DNA of 64,000 nucleotides from Lichina pygmaea (GCA_963422465.1 OY730171.1:2728001-2792000); one strand, 5' to 3'. Counted from the stretch's first letter, positions 1 through 11,878 are shown. Numbers and translations are program-made. Notes: a model not told the origin generated them from the sequence alone.

Positions 1-1126
1 AAGAAGAAGAAGAAGAAGCACGGTGGCCATGGCGATGACGTCGTCTGTCGTCGAAGCTCTTCGTCTTCTGCGTCGTCTCGTCTTCGTCGTGGCCAGGTGG
101 ATGCGCACCAGCAAAGGTGGCGGTGGGGCTGGCCGGAGAAGCAGGGACGCTTCTGGCGTCCTTGCCGGTGGCGTGGCCCCGTCGTCGGTCTGTCATGAAG
201 AGCTGCGCTCGATGACGATCGTAGCGGTGCGTCTTGATGGGTCTCGTGCTGATGCCACCGACGACCTTGTCCTCGTCGTGGGCGCTGATCCAGTAGCGCG
301 CCAGGAGGTTGTGCGCGATCTCCTGTCCGCCCGGAAAGCCGGTCGCGATGGTGCCGCCGAGCAAGCACAGGTTCCGGACGCGGTCGAAGGAGTGGAGGAG
401 CAGATCCAGCGGCAGGGCGGCCTCGGCGACGAGGTGCGTCGACGCGTACGGCCGGATCAGCCGGTACGAAACGCCGTGCGGCGAGTAGACGACGGAGACG
501 GGCCGGTCGGCCGGCGCCGCGTACGAGGACACGGTCGTCGAGTGGAACGATCGAGGCGAGTCCGGCGGCGGCGTCAAGGGCGGCACGAACGGCGTCGCCG
601 AGCTCGGCCGCGGGGTCGGGCTCGCGGTCGCGGCCGGGAAGACGACGGATGCGCCGGGCGGACGATAGGTGATGCCGACGGCGGTGTGCAAGCCCGTCAG
701 GTCTAGCGGGTCGCTCACGAGGGCGACGGTGACCTCCCCGGGCGCGCCCGACGGCGACGACGGCGGCAGCACGAAGCGACGGACGGTGGCCTCGCGACGC
801 GCCGGGCGACGATGGTCGTATCGTGCGAGAGCCTGCACCCGACCCTCGGGCCGGAAGTGGTGCCAGCCGCGGATGATCTTGGCCGCGGCCGGGTGAGCGA
901 GGACGACGGACTTGGCCCCCTCCGCCGGCAGCTGCCGCAGCGTGTCCTCGTTGCAATGGTCTTCCTTCGCCTGACTTACGATGACGAGGTCGGGTTCGGG
1001 CAAGTCTCGAAGCGACGAGACGCACGGCGGACGGCGGTGCGACGCCCTGGCAAACCTGCGGTGGAAGACCTTGGTGGGACCGGTCAACCACGGGTCGAGC
1101 ACGATGGAGAAGGTGCCCGCGGACGA

Positions 1127-1161
<35 letters not shown>

Positions 1162-1279
1162 GCGGTGTCGCGCCGACGCGCGGCGAGAGGAGCTTCGGCG
1201 ACGGGTCCGCGCTCGGCGGGGCCGTGAAGGTCAGGAGGAAGGTCGAGTCGGCGTTGAGCTGCTTGATGGCAAGTGGCAT
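1..1279 (-). CDS. UlaG-like metallo-beta-lactamase-fold protein (3' end missing)
   Basis: One open frame runs from an ATG at 1279 to the left edge without a stop, about 426 codons, so the C-terminus is missing. The N-terminal part contains LDPWLTGPTKVFHRRFA and then DLVIVSQAKEDHCNEDTL, the pattern of fungal proteins of the beta-lactamase superfamily (UlaG-like) in which the usual HxHxDH metal motif is reduced to a DH pair. Further on are VSDPLDLTGLHTAVGITYRP and, near the left end, WISAHDEDKVVGGIST, both typical of this family. A run of about ten Thr codons (1131-1160) is low complexity. The last 70 residues before the edge are Arg/Ser/Asp rich and look disordered. The family's substrate is not established; a soluble intracellular hydrolase is inferred. 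The family call is fairly sure, the exact function is not. Confidence 0.8.
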
Positions 1280-3099
1280 GGCGACGACGGCGGGCGCTAC
1301 CCAGGCAACGACACGGCACGCAGGGCCACTCGTGTGCGCATCGCGCTCCGCTCTGTGTCTCTACGGCCGTCGTCCGCGACGGACGGACGGAAGGAAGGCG
1401 TCGACGTCGGGCTGACTCGGTGTGGTATGATGTCAAGCGAGACCGGGCCCCGTGAGCCCTTGCGGCCGCGCAGGGGATCTCGAGCCGACGAATCCAGCAG
1501 CTCGGAATTGACTCGGACGAACTCGAGGGCCCGGCGTTGGAGCCATCGACGAGGCTGTCTTAGCCGGCATGACGAGCGACGGACGGGACCGATCCGAGAC
1601 AGATCCGGCCGAGGCTCGGATCACGTGACCTGGACACGACTGCCTCGGCTCGGCTTCTCCCTTTGTCGGGTCGCGGGCACGCTGGATCCAGACCGCCAGG
1701 GAGATCTTCATCTACGGTTTTGTTCGAGACGGCTCTCGGTCTCGGTCTCGGTGCCGTCGGCGAGATGCCGACGATGACGACGGCGATGACGACGAGCGCC
1801 TCGACCAGGGGGAGGGACCGCGGGGGGGGGGGGGGGGGGGGGGGCTGCTGGCTGGCTGACTGGGCTCCGAGCTCCCTTCCCGATGTCGGCTGCGGCCCGA
1901 AGGAGGCACGAGCTGGCGTAGCTTCGACTCGAACGAGCGTACGAAGGTACGAAGGTACGAAGTACATTCATTGCAGCACCCAAGGGGTATGGCACAAGCG
2001 TGAGCCCCTCCTGCTCCTCGCTGTCGGTTGTACTTCCGCACGGGGGGTATGCCGCCCCGGCCTCGACCGCGCGCTATCCCGTCCCGTCCTCGGTCCTGGC
2101 CTTTTCCCCACCTTCTATCGATCTCCCTCTCGGCCGTCGTCGTCCCTGTCGTCCCTGTCGTTCTTGTCGTCCTTGTCGTCCTTTTCGTCCCTGTCGTCCT
2201 CGTCGTCCCAGCTTCGCAATCACCGGATCTCGAATGGCAGTCGCCGCAGACGCATCTGTCTGGTGTCGCTTGTTTGGTCTGTCCAGCTGACTCTGTGCTG
2301 GCGACAGAGCTCCCCTCGTCAAAGCTCCCGTCGTCTACGGCCTCTCAGATGACGGTGGTCACAGCTCAGCTCTCGCTGGTACAGTAGGGATACGCCTCGT
2401 CTGTACATACGTACATACGTACGGCGCGCTGCTAAGGCCTGATCCGACCCGACAAGCTTCTCGCTTTGCCAGAGCTCCCCCCATGCCTGCATCCTGCGGT
2501 GGAGCTTGCCTTGCTGATACAGTGCTGTACGGAGGGTAGCTTCCATCCATCTCCGGATAAGCTGATACGGGAGGGGAAGAGAGTTGCGAGAGCGCCGAGG
2601 AGCGAGAAAGAGGGGTGCAGAAAACAGAAAAAGAAAGCGCGGCGAGCAGCTCCCTCGACACGAAAGGTGTCGTACCGAGAACTCGCCGTACGTGGCTTCC
2701 TACGCCCGCTACCGTGGTACCGGATACCTCGCCCCGGCGTGCTGGCCGCAGCCTGGACGGCGGCGCGCGCACAGGCAGGAAAGACAGGAATCAAGCTTCG
2801 AAACAGCTCCCGGAGAGCTGCTCCCCCTGCCCCCGACCGGTCGAAGCTCCCTCCACCTTCCCCTTTCGAGCGCCGCTCCCCAGAAGCCATCCCCCCCCCC
2901 CCTCGACCGGCCAAGGGCAGAACGCGCGCCTCTCCGTCCGCCACGTCGCATCCGGCACGTACTTGCAGGTCTGCGCTCCCTTGGTCGCGCCGTTGCCGTT
3001 GCCGTTACCGTTGCCGCTGCCGTTGCCGTTGCCCTTGACGTCGCAGACTTACCGCGATCGATTCGATTCGGTCGGCGCTCTTATCGCTTGCGCCCTGTC

Positions 3100-3148
<49 letters not shown>

Positions 3149-3830
3149 AAGGAGCTTTCATCCGTCCCCTACCGCTCCGGTCGTGTCTGGCTGGGGTTAG
3201 ATGCGTCAAGACATGCCGCCACGATCGTCACTGACTTCGTCCTTCGCCGTGTCCGACGCCGGTAACGAGGTGGTGTGCCCCCTCCGGAATCAGGATGGCA
3301 CGAGCTGTCGCAAACGATGTATCGGGGTACGTGCGATGAACCCACCTGACAGGAGAGGAGCTCGAGAGCGAGAGATACGGCGACGGGGAAACGAGCGCTG
3401 ACGCTGGCGACGGCCATCCGTCCGCCGCACGAGCAGGAGAAACGATACCGCTCGATGCAAGAGCACATCCGGCGAGCCCATCCGGCTTACTACATCTCGA
3501 AGCTTCCGGCCACGGAGGAGAGCTTCTCGTTGATGGTCAATTCGCCTCCGTCGGATCGACCGCGCGAGTCGACCGGCCAGGGCATTGCCCCAGTAGGTCC
3601 GTCGCATTCACGGGAGACACCCCAGTCCGGAGTCGATCGCTTCCTACGGGAAGGCAGGGACAGCCTCCCCCGGGGAGGGGGTCAGACGCGGAGAGAGAGA
3701 GAGAGAGAGAGAGATGTCGCCGTCCCCTCCTTGATCCGGTATCTGACACGTGTCGTCGGCAGCCCACGGCCACGATCGAAATGCGGTCCACGTCGCGGAC
3801 GAGTCCAGCGCCCCGGCGACGCCGCGCAAC
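1280..3830. other. Intergenic, GC-rich low-complexity DNA
   Basis: No gene could be supported. Long open frames on both strands are Arg/Ser/Pro-rich shadows of low-complexity sequence and do not resemble proteins. It holds a poly-G tract (1822-1844), a TACG/TACA cluster (about 2402-2424), repeated CTGTCGTC-type words (2140-2205), GCCGTT repeats (2990-3030), a GAC trinucleotide run (about 3098-3148) and a GA microsatellite (about 3691-3713). The last few hundred bases probably carry the promoter and leader of the + strand gene that follows. Confidence 0.6.
1822..1844 (+). repeat. Poly-G tract (23 G)
   Basis: An uninterrupted run of G on the + strand, one of five long G or C homopolymers in the window. 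It can form quadruplex or slippage structures; no function is implied. Confidence 0.9.
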
Positions 3831-4783
3831 ATGGACGAATACCATGTGACCTCGGCCGGGCAGGCGCCTACCAGCATCACGTCGACGGCGGCGTCGCTGC
3901 CACCCGCCGCGAGCGCTGCAGCCGCCCTGGCGCAACTGCATCAGAACAAGCACGAGTCGGAATGGGAGTCGGAGCCCGTGAGTGTGTGGCTTTCTTTTTT
4001 TTTCTTTCTTTCGTTCATTCTTCCTTGGAAGCATCGAGCCGCTACAGACGACAGGGAAGAGCGCAAGTTGCTTGGGGGGGATGCATGCACTGCGTCCAGC
4101 AAACATACACACACATACACACACACACACACACACACGCACACACACACACTTATACACACACACACCCGTTCACCGTCGGCGTCGAGATGGGTCTGCA
4201 TGACCCGCTGCGAACCCCCGATCTTGTTGGTGGCTCGGCTCGCTCCCTGACGGTCGGCACGTCCAGGAGACCGTATCCGAGACCGAGATGCATTACCACA
4301 AACCCGGCCGCATTGAGCTGCCCGGCATCGCGCAGATCAAGGGGCTCATGTCACCCTTTGACCCGGCCCGACCACGCCAATTGCTGCCGTCCATCATGGC
4401 CAAGACGCTGCCGTCGGGAGGGGGTGGTGGTGGTGGTGGTAGTGGCGGCGGCGGCGGCGGCCGTTCCTCGACCCTGCCTCCGATCCAACGGCGCGAAAAG
4501 CTGTCGCGCCCACGCAAGTCGTCCATCGCGCAGAACGCGCGGAAATCGCAGCACGAACGAAAGCGATCGCGCGGCGACTACGTGCGGCGCATGAGCCACG
4601 ACGGACGAAAGGCCATGTCGGCCGAGCCGGCCGGGACGATGGCCACGGCGGCCGGCAGACGGTGGGAGGATCTCATCGACGCCGCCACGAGCGCGACCGA
4701 GGACGTTGACGGGGACCGGACACCGGTGCGTCGGGCCAGACTTGGTTTTCCCATTTACTCGTTTGCCCACTTTCCCCTCTGCA

Positions 4784-4814
<31 letters not shown>

Positions 4815-4962
4815 AAGAGGCCGACGCTGACGCGAGCGTCAGATCCAATCATCATCGCCCCCGAAGTCGCATCGCGCCTCGCTACCACCCTTCTCGACCA
4901 CGTTTCCGCAACCGTATCAAGCGTCGCCTCTGCAGAACGCGCTGACACCACCGTCGTACGGA

Positions 4963-4998
<36 letters not shown>

Positions 4999-5340
4999 AC
5001 TGTCGTCAGCAGCAGCGGCGGCATCGGCGGGTCGGGCGAGCCTCCGCTCCCGAGCGTCGAGACGGTCGAGCACTACCCGGCGCCGACCGAGTCGCTGTCC
5101 ATGTCTCGGTCGATGGAGGACTCGTCGCCGTCGTCGGCGTCGCAGAACGTGCAGATCTACTGCGCCGCGTGCCAGACGGCGACGCTGCTCCGCGGCGCCT
5201 ACGCCTGCACCGAGTGCATCTGCGGCATCTGTCGCGAGTGCGTCGACGTGCTCATGGCCGAACACGGCGCTCGTCGAAGATGTCCGCGATGCGGCACCAT
5301 CGGTGGGAGATTTCGACCATTTAAACTGGACATTCGGTGA
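3831..5340 (+). CDS. Zinc-binding RING-like protein, fungal-specific
   Basis: Three exons: 3831-3977, 4267-4725, 4843-5340, all joined in phase 0 (367 aa). Intron 1 (289 nt) has donor GTGAGT and branch CTGAC 16 nt before the acceptor, and carries a CA microsatellite. Intron 2 is 117 nt. The protein is mostly disordered and basic (residues 50-200, with Gly runs), with a C-terminal cysteine module at about residues 309-352: CAACQ, CTECICGICRECVD and CPRCG, ending FRPFKLDIR at the stop. This C4-type arrangement matches an uncharacterised Pezizomycotina family annotated as RING zinc-finger-like; ubiquitin-ligase activity is not shown. The start is the ATG opening MDEYHVT. An upstream in-frame extension to about 3750 lacks a convincing ATG. 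Confidence 0.75.
4104..4169 (+). repeat. (CA)n microsatellite inside intron 1
   Basis: Imperfect ACAC/ATAC dinucleotide run lying wholly inside the 289-nt first intron of the RING-like gene. It explains the unusual intron length. Confidence 0.9.
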
Positions 5341-5567
5341 TGATGTTGTTGGCATTTTTGTTGTTGTTTTGGGAAAGTAGGTTGAGAGGGGGGGGATTCA
5401 TGTAACTTAATGGGTGTGGATTCAATGGGGGGCGCTGATGTACTGTACGGTGGTGATGATGGGCGATAGCAATGGCAACGGCGACGGCAGTAACGACTAG
5501 TCTGACAATACCAACAGCAGTGTCGATGATAATATCAAGACGGTGACAAGAACAGTGATGGCTGGAC

Positions 5568-5900
5568 CTTGAATCTTGAATCTTGGATCTTGAATCTCAC
5601 ATCTCAGATCTCGAACCTTTTGGCTCGTGAATCTCGCATCTCGCATCTCGCATCTCGAATCTTGAATCTTGAATCTTGAATCTTGAATCTTGAATCTTGG
5701 ATCCTGAATCTCACATCTCAGATCTCGAACCTTTTGGCTCGTGAATCTCGCAATCTCGCATGTCGCATGTCGCATGTCGCATCTTGCATCTCGAATGTGG
5801 AATGCTGAATCTGGAATCTTCGGATCCCGCATCTCGGATCTTGAACCTCACATCTCGGAGCTTGAACCTCGAATCTCAGATCTCTCTCGGATGTTCTGAA
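5568..5900. repeat. GAATCTT-type satellite with higher-order duplication
   Basis: Tandem, degenerate 7-bp units (TTGAATC, TTGGATC, TCGCATC). A longer block running from the heptamer array through CTCACATCTCAGATCTCGAA and TTTTGGCTCGTGAATCTCGC occurs twice (about 5590-5645 and 5705-5760), so the array has a second-order period of roughly 115 bp. Confidence 0.85.
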
Positions 5901-6192
5901 TCTCGACTCTCGAACGTCAAAATCTTGGCGAGTACAGTACGTAATTCCTGGCCCCTTGGGGGCCTTTGGCTTCTTGACTCTATGAAACCTTGACTTTCTT
6001 AGATCTTCTCCCGCCCCGGCTATCTTGGAAGTCAATCGAGGTGATCATCAAGCTATTGAAATGTCGAAAACTTCAGATCCCGAATGTTCCAGCTCTTGGA
6101 AGTGCAGTTCTTTGAATTTCTGGCTCTTTTCTTTTTGTTGGAATTCTAGCCTCTTGGGAATTCCAGCTCCCCAACGTTCCAAGTACTTCGTA

Positions 6193-6247
6193 CTGTACTT
6201 ACGTACGTACGTACGGAGTACATACGTACTGCTTCCGTACGTCACGT
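6193..6247. repeat. TACG/GTAC palindromic cluster
   Basis: Dense ACGTACGTACGTACG palindromes followed by GGAGTACATACGTAC. Similar clusters recur near 2410, 12730, 16530, 34970, 35700, 40940-41060, 41515, 51000, 56030 and 63510. Confidence 0.8.
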
Positions 6248-6340
6248 AGCTATTTGGCTTCCTTTGATTTTGATTCTTTTGAATCAAGTCCGTGCCTGTC
6301 TGGGATTCATGTTGGAATGTTTGAAACATGTCGAGACACG

Positions 6341-6373
6341 TTGGGATCTTGGGATCTTGGGATCTTGGGATCT
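6341..6373 (+). repeat. GGGATCTT tandem octamer
   Basis: Four consecutive copies of an 8-bp unit, TTGGGATC, related to the satellite words at 5.6-5.9 kb. Confidence 0.85.
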
Positions 6374-7092
6374 GCGGACACCAAGTCTTTATCGAATCTC
6401 CGATCTTGAATCCTAGCTCCTGCCTCGCGAGTGAGCTTTGGCTCGTGAAATCTCAACTCCCGAATCGTCGACTCCCGAATCGTCGACTCCTGAATCCTCG
6501 CTCGTGGAACGCTACGGTAGTTGGCTCGGTCTTGAATCTCGGCTCTCAAATGACGGCTACAGCAACTACTGTACCGTACCTCATGTACCTGTCCACGCCA
6601 TCGTCCGACGACGGTGTTTCGAAAGATCGAGAGGGACACACTCTCCCCGGCCGTCCCTCTCTCGACTAATTTGTCCGACCGTTAGTACAGATATGCGTGC
6701 GATTGCGTCGATGAGCTTGTATCGACAGATTTTCATCAAGATTGCGCATCAGGAGCTCCGAGCTCCGGGAAAGCACTTCTTTGTACTGATAGATCTTTCT
6801 AGATCCGTCCATCGTTTGATGGATCCAGACTACACCCGAGTAGAGCGACTGTTCGTGTGATCGCGCTCTTTCGTAGGTGGGAAGAATCACCAATGCAGAC
6901 AATCGATACGGTACCGCTTTCCTGCTCCTTGGCGAACGCGATCCCTTGGAATCAAGAGCTTTGCATCAGAGATCCAGCGTCGATACTCCAAGTCAAGACC
7001 GGTCTCCTTGAATCCAATCTCTTGAATCGAGCCAGACCCCCCTACGTGTAAGATTCCGATCAAGGAGGAAAAGGAAAGCAAAAGACGTCACA

Positions 7093-9182
7093 TCATCCAA
7101 AGCCGTAGCTCTTGACCCGACTCCAGAAGAACGGCGTGTCGTCCGTCGTCGTAAACTGGTGCCACACGTCCATGAGCCGGTTGTAGCTCCAGTAGCTCTT
7201 GATCACCAGTTTGCTGTTCCGCGTACCACCACCACCACCACCACCACCACCACCAGCATTAGTACCCGTAACGCCGGATTTGACGCTAGATGACGTCGAC
7301 GACAAACTCTTGATCGACAGATGCATCGCAAACATATACGTCGGGTTGAAGCCCTCGCTCTCGATGAAGACGCTGTCCTCTTCGTCCTCGCCCCCGCTCC
7401 GTCCCTTCTCCTGCCAGTTCTCGTACTCGGGCCCCTTGGAGTCCCGGGTGCAGTCGTGCTCGAGCTCGTGAGCGGTTCGCGCCGACGGAACGCTCGACGA
7501 CGACGGAGAGCCTGCCGCCGACGCCGACGAGGACGAGGACGAGGACGACGACGACGACGGCGACGTCGGACGAGCCGGCAGCGAGCTCAGCACCGGGCAC
7601 GTGCCGAGGCGCCAACGGCCGAACGCAGCGTGCTGCACGATCGAGGCCGGGAGACTGCTGGGGCTGTGCGTGCTGCTCCCGGCGCCGCCGACGCTGGGAG
7701 TGCCGCCGCCGCCGCTGTGGCCGCCGTCGGCGGACCGAAACGGGAGGTTTTCCTTCTTCAGGTGGTAGACAACCTCGCTGGGCTCGTGGTTCGACACCAG
7801 CGAGATGACGGTGCCGTCTCGGAAGAACCTCAGATAGCGGTAGTACCTGCGAGGCGTCGGTCAGCCTGCCCGCCACCGCCGGTCCATAGCCCGTCGTGTC
7901 CTCTGTCGACGAGAGCCCCAGCTCGAATCGGGCTCTTACGTTACGATGAAAACGGGGCTGTTCCAGCTCGCCTGCATGCTCGCCGTCGCCCCCGAGCGGA
8001 TGTAGTTGACGGTGCTGATGTAACAGCCGTTGAACCGGATGCGTGGCCGACCGCGGAGATTGCTCATGTAGGTCGGATATTTCGGGGTGAGCGGGATGGA
8101 GAGATGGGTGGGCGGGGCCAGCGCAGAACGCTGAAGGTCGTTCCGATCGTTCCGCCTGCTCTGATGCTCGACCAGGCGACGGCCCACGGCGTCGCAAGCC
8201 CAGGAGTAATGCATGCCGCCGAATCCGACCTCGGGACCACAGCACAAGCGCTGCCAGATTCGCTCCTCGACCGCCACCAGGTACGCGAGCCGCTTGCAGA
8301 CCTGGGCCAGACGGCCGAGGATGCCCACGTCGATGAGCGCCGCTTGGAACAGGATCTCGATGAGCACCTCCACCGGAAGTGTCGCGATGGGGCATGGCAA
8401 CGTGGCGGCCGTCTCTTCGGCCGCCGCAGACGTATCGTCGTTCTCGGGCCCGGACATGGTGGCGGCAGCGGCAGCAGGAATGGTGGTGAGGGCCGAGAAT
8501 GACCGGATCAGGTCTGCTATCGATCTTCGTCGGGGCGGGCCGGCCGCTGACGACATCGTCCGCTTGCGTACTTGCGACGAGGCCTTTGCGGCCTTGGAGA
8601 CGCCATCGGCGTTGGTGGGCCTGGAACTGCCGCCAGCGGCTGGGAAGTACTTCTTCCTGTACGACTTGTCCACGGCGGAGTCGAGCTATCAACCCAGGCC
8701 GGTCAGCCGGGAGCAGCTCCAGCAGAACAGCGTGCGAGGAGGAGACGCTCTCAAGTCCTCACCTTGTAGGCCTGCCTGTAATGCTTCAAGCTGTCTCCCA
8801 GCCGACCCTGCGTCTCCTTCTCGACCCCCGTCTCGTAATGTTCCAAGGCCGAGCGAGGTTCGCGAGGTGGCGTCTGGGTCACCTCGACGTTGCGCCGATC
8901 GGTGCGTTCACATGTCGGGGGTAACTTCAAGTCGTCGCCTGTAGGATCACTGACTTGCCCCTTCGCCGGATCCGGAGCCAGAGGCGGCGGCTTTGGAGGT
9001 ATCTGAACGGGCTCTGGGTTCGTCGAGAACGTCTTCCCTTTCGTCGGAGTCGACGAGGAAGGAGATTCTGCTGCTCCAACCGCCTCGACCGAGCGAGACC
9101 CTGTCTTGGCCCGACCGGAGACTTCGTCCAGCCATTTCCGGCGAAAAGATTCCAGCTCTGGATTCGCCGACTCGGTGGCCAT
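7093..9182 (-). CDS. F-box protein, Fbxo9/Pof7/Hrt3 type
   Basis: Three exons on the minus strand: 9182-8763, 8685-7940, 7846-7093 (639 aa). Phases are 0 and 2; donors are GTGAGG and GTAAGA. The N-terminus has a TPR/MIT-like helix pair around the first junction (HYETGVEKETQGRLGDSLKH, then QAYK|LDSAVDKSYRKKYF). The F-box lies near residues 240-290 (LPVEVLIEILFQAALIDVGI). The C-terminal domain shows VTYYRYLRFFRDGTVISLVS, the FBXO9/Hrt3 hallmark, and ends TPFFWSRVKSYGFG. It is expected to act as a substrate receptor in an SCF ubiquitin ligase. A Ser/Gly-rich insertion interrupts the C-terminal domain, with a Gly run encoded near 7229-7256. The ATG at 9182 opens MATESANPELESFRRKWLDE, which fits the family; 15 further in-frame codons upstream are possible. 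It diverges from the carrier gene. Confidence 0.9.
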
Positions 9183-9736
9183 GGCACAGGAAAGGTCCGC
9201 ATCCAAAATCCGTCCACGACGTCGCACATGTACAGGATATCAGTGGGTAGACGACATGTTGACGCTGTAGGTTCGCGCCTGGATGCAGATTGGTCAGCTG
9301 TGGTATACATTCGCACAGGAAGATGAATTGAGAGTTCTTCGAACCTGCCAGGATGCACACTGTGCACTGAACCGTGAAGGCCTCGGGAAGCCCGAGTCTC
9401 GACGTTGGACGAAAGATAGTGAGTCATAAATTCGTCGGTGTTCGGTGGGAGGGGGACGGAGGTGGGGGAGCTCGGAACGGAGAAACCGCTTAGGCCGACG
9501 GACTTGAAGGCGAGACTTGAAAGTAAGATAGACGTCGCTGTCCAAAGTCCCAATCCCATCACTGCGACGGACTGCGTTGCGGCATCGTTATAGCCGGCAG
9601 CGCCGATGTACTCAGTACGCTCCGATGGTCGACATCATCGCTCCGAGAAACTTCCCTCGAGCATCGTCAAAGAACTTCTCGTCGTACGCCGCCAAGGGCC
9701 TCGGCAGACTCTTACGATGCCCCCGACCTCAGCGAC
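9183..9736. promoter_or_regulatory. Shared divergent promoter region
   Basis: 554 bp between the start codons of the F-box gene (-) and the Mtm1-like carrier gene (+). It must hold both promoters and leaders. No TATA box or known operator could be identified with confidence. Confidence 0.5.
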
Positions 9737-11251
9737 ATGATCCCATCGGGTCCTGAAGAGATCATGAGCGCGGCGCCGTCAAGCAACCCTGCGCCGCCGC
9801 TCCGGTCGTCACCAGAGGATCAACCGTCGGATCGAATACAGCGCGCAGCAGGATCCCCTTCAGCAACGGCCGGCGCCACCATGGCCGCGACGGACGAAGA
9901 GAACAGCAGTTGGCGAGTGAGTGAAATCTCGCCTGGCCAGAGAATGCTGTCCGCCGTGACCGGCAGCGTCTTGACGTCCCTCCTCGGTGAGCGAGCTATG
10001 CCGTTACCCTCTCTGAGTAGGCTGCGTATCGAGAGGCTAGTGATCTGATATCCGTGTCCAACCCCTGCAGTCACACCTCTTGATGTGGTTCGAGTGCGCC
10101 TACAGTCTCGGCCAGTGTCGCCAAGCTCTTCGTCAGGCTACATTCCAAATCCTACCAGCGGTGCGTCTTTCGCCAACCTGTCGCCAAGACTGGGAGTCTC
10201 GGCTTGCTGCCGCGAGGTGTTCTGGGTCAACAACAACGCCGAGTTCTGCATCGTGGCACCCTCGGGCCTCGCCGTAAACACGCACTCGACATCGGCGTCG
10301 GTGGCCGAAAGCGCATCGGAATGTGCAGCGGAAGAGGCTCAACGGCGAACGTTCACGTCCACCTTCGACGGGCTCCGAAAGATTGCGAGACACGAAGGCG
10401 CCACGACGTTGTGGCGCGGCTTGAGCCCGACGCTAGCCATGGCCATACCTGCCAACGTCATCTACTTTACCGGCTACGACTCGCTGAGGTATGGTCAGCG
10501 CAGTCCGATCGCCCAGAGGGTTCCCGACGGCTACGCGCCCCTGGTAGCCGGTTCGCTGGCACGCGTGCTGGCGGCCATGGCCATAAGCCCCATCGAGATG
10601 TTTCGGACGAGGCTGCAAGCCAGCTTCTCGACCGGCCGACCCAAGGCCGGCGGTACCCGGAAGCTCTACCTCGAGACGCTCCGTGGGCTGAGGGAGCTAT
10701 CCCGGACGCAAGGGCTTCCCGCTCTGTGGCGGGGCCTGTCGTTGACGCTATGGCGCGACGTACCCTTCTCAGGTCTCTACTGGTCGGGTTACGAGACGGT
10801 GCGGAACGCGATGAGAGAGGCGCGCCAGAGGAGGTGGTACGCAGGTGCAGCCGACGAAGCGGCGTGTGACCGCGAACATCGACAGCCACCCGAAGGCCAT
10901 ACCGCCACTCTCGTCGACAGTTTCGTCGCCGGCGCCGTGTCGGGCGCAATCTCGTCCGTCATCACGACGCCCTTTGACGTTGGGAAGACCAGGCGGCAGG
11001 TGTTCGAGCGAGCCGGCGACTCGGTCGTCGCATCGACGGGAGCGGGTCGGGTGGGCCAACCAACGTCGTCGGAACGGCAGTCGATGCCACGCTTCCTGCT
11101 GCAGATCTTCCGCGACGAAGGCCTTCCCGGGCTGTGGAAGGGATGGGCGGCCCGCTGTCTCAAGGTGGCGCCGGCCTGCGCCATCATGATCAGCACGTAC
11201 GAGATTGGAAAGAAGATGGCCCGGGCGATGAACGAGAAGAGAGAAGACTGA
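9737..11251 (+). CDS. MTM1: Mitochondrial carrier, Mtm1/SLC25A39-40 type
   Basis: Two exons, 9737-9986 and 10071-11251 (476 aa), joined in phase 1. The 84-nt intron ends AACCCCTGCAG. The splice restores the first carrier signature, SLL-VTPLDVVRVRLQ. Signatures two and three are SPIEMFRTRLQ and TPFDVGKTRRQ, so all three PX[DE]XX[KR] repeats of a six-helix carrier are present. ACCREVFWVNN between helices is typical of the Mtm1 branch. Family members sit in the mitochondrial inner membrane; yeast Mtm1 is needed for manganese loading of Sod2, and the animal homologues SLC25A39/40 handle glutathione. Starts at 9764 or 9881 are also possible, since the first 50 residues are disordered and unconserved. 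Confidence 0.92.
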
Positions 11252-11876
11252 GCCCGAGGCGCCGTCTCTCCGCCAAACCCAGGAGCGCCCAGCGCGTCGG
11301 AACACCCTATCCTCACCATCTCTTCGACAGCGCTGTCGTTCGTCGATTGAGCCGGCCTCTCGAGGCGGCCTCTGACGGGTTCCAGCATCTCTCCGTCTCC
11401 CCCTCTTCCTCTCCACCTCCTACCCTACTCTAACCTATCCTACCCTACCCTCCTCGTCTCCATCGACAGCTTTATACCTCTTCGGGGGCGACCCCAAAAC
11501 TCTCCTCTTTGTACCGCATCTATGCATCATGAGCGTGGCGTCACGCGATTTGAAAGGGCTTTCTCGTCTCTCGCCTCTCGACAGGCCTGTCCCCATCGCT
11601 CTGCTTTTCCTCGGGGGTCAAGTGCCGGCAGAGCCGAGTCTAGTATAGTTACTCGATATTCCACCATCGTTTCTTGCTCTCCTGCTTCCATATCTTCCCC
11701 GTCCGGACACGCAACCTGCTCGATCAGGCAACGCGTTCCGCTTGTGCACCAGCCTCACAAGATACTAGGCGTCACAGGCGTCTACTACAGTGCAACATCC
11801 TGATCTTTGGTGGAGCCCCGGCCTTCTACTGTTGGCACTGACCTTGGGCTCGATCACGGCGATGAGGTATGAGGGG
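11252..11876. other. Intergenic, 3' flank of carrier gene
   Basis: 625 bp with no supportable gene. A CTACC/CTATCC-rich patch lies at about 11415-11455. The region ends at the TA target site of the long-TIR element. Confidence 0.6.
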
Positions 11877-11878
11877 TA

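Larger units (their letters stand above)
5341..7092. other. Intergenic, satellite-like and AT-richer than flanks
   Basis: 1.75 kb with no supportable gene, between the 3' ends of two convergent genes. It is dominated by degenerate GAATCTT/GGATCTT heptamers (5568-5900), a GGGATCTT tandem (6341-6373), a GAATCGTCGACTCC repeat (about 6453-6500) and a TACG cluster (6193-6247). The remainder (6640-7090) is unremarkable. Confidence 0.65.

Noticed and set aside
23-1777. Long + strand frames over the left edge
   Set aside because: They are antisense shadows of the metallo-hydrolase gene; only the minus frame gives family motifs.
2432-3265. Several 170-216-codon frames on both strands near 2.4-3.3 kb
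   Set aside because: Arg/Ser/Pro-rich composition and trinucleotide runs, no family motif, no splice support.
8927-9562. 211-codon minus frame upstream of the F-box gene
   Set aside because: It overlaps the F-box first exon in another frame and has no domain; it is promoter and leader sequence.
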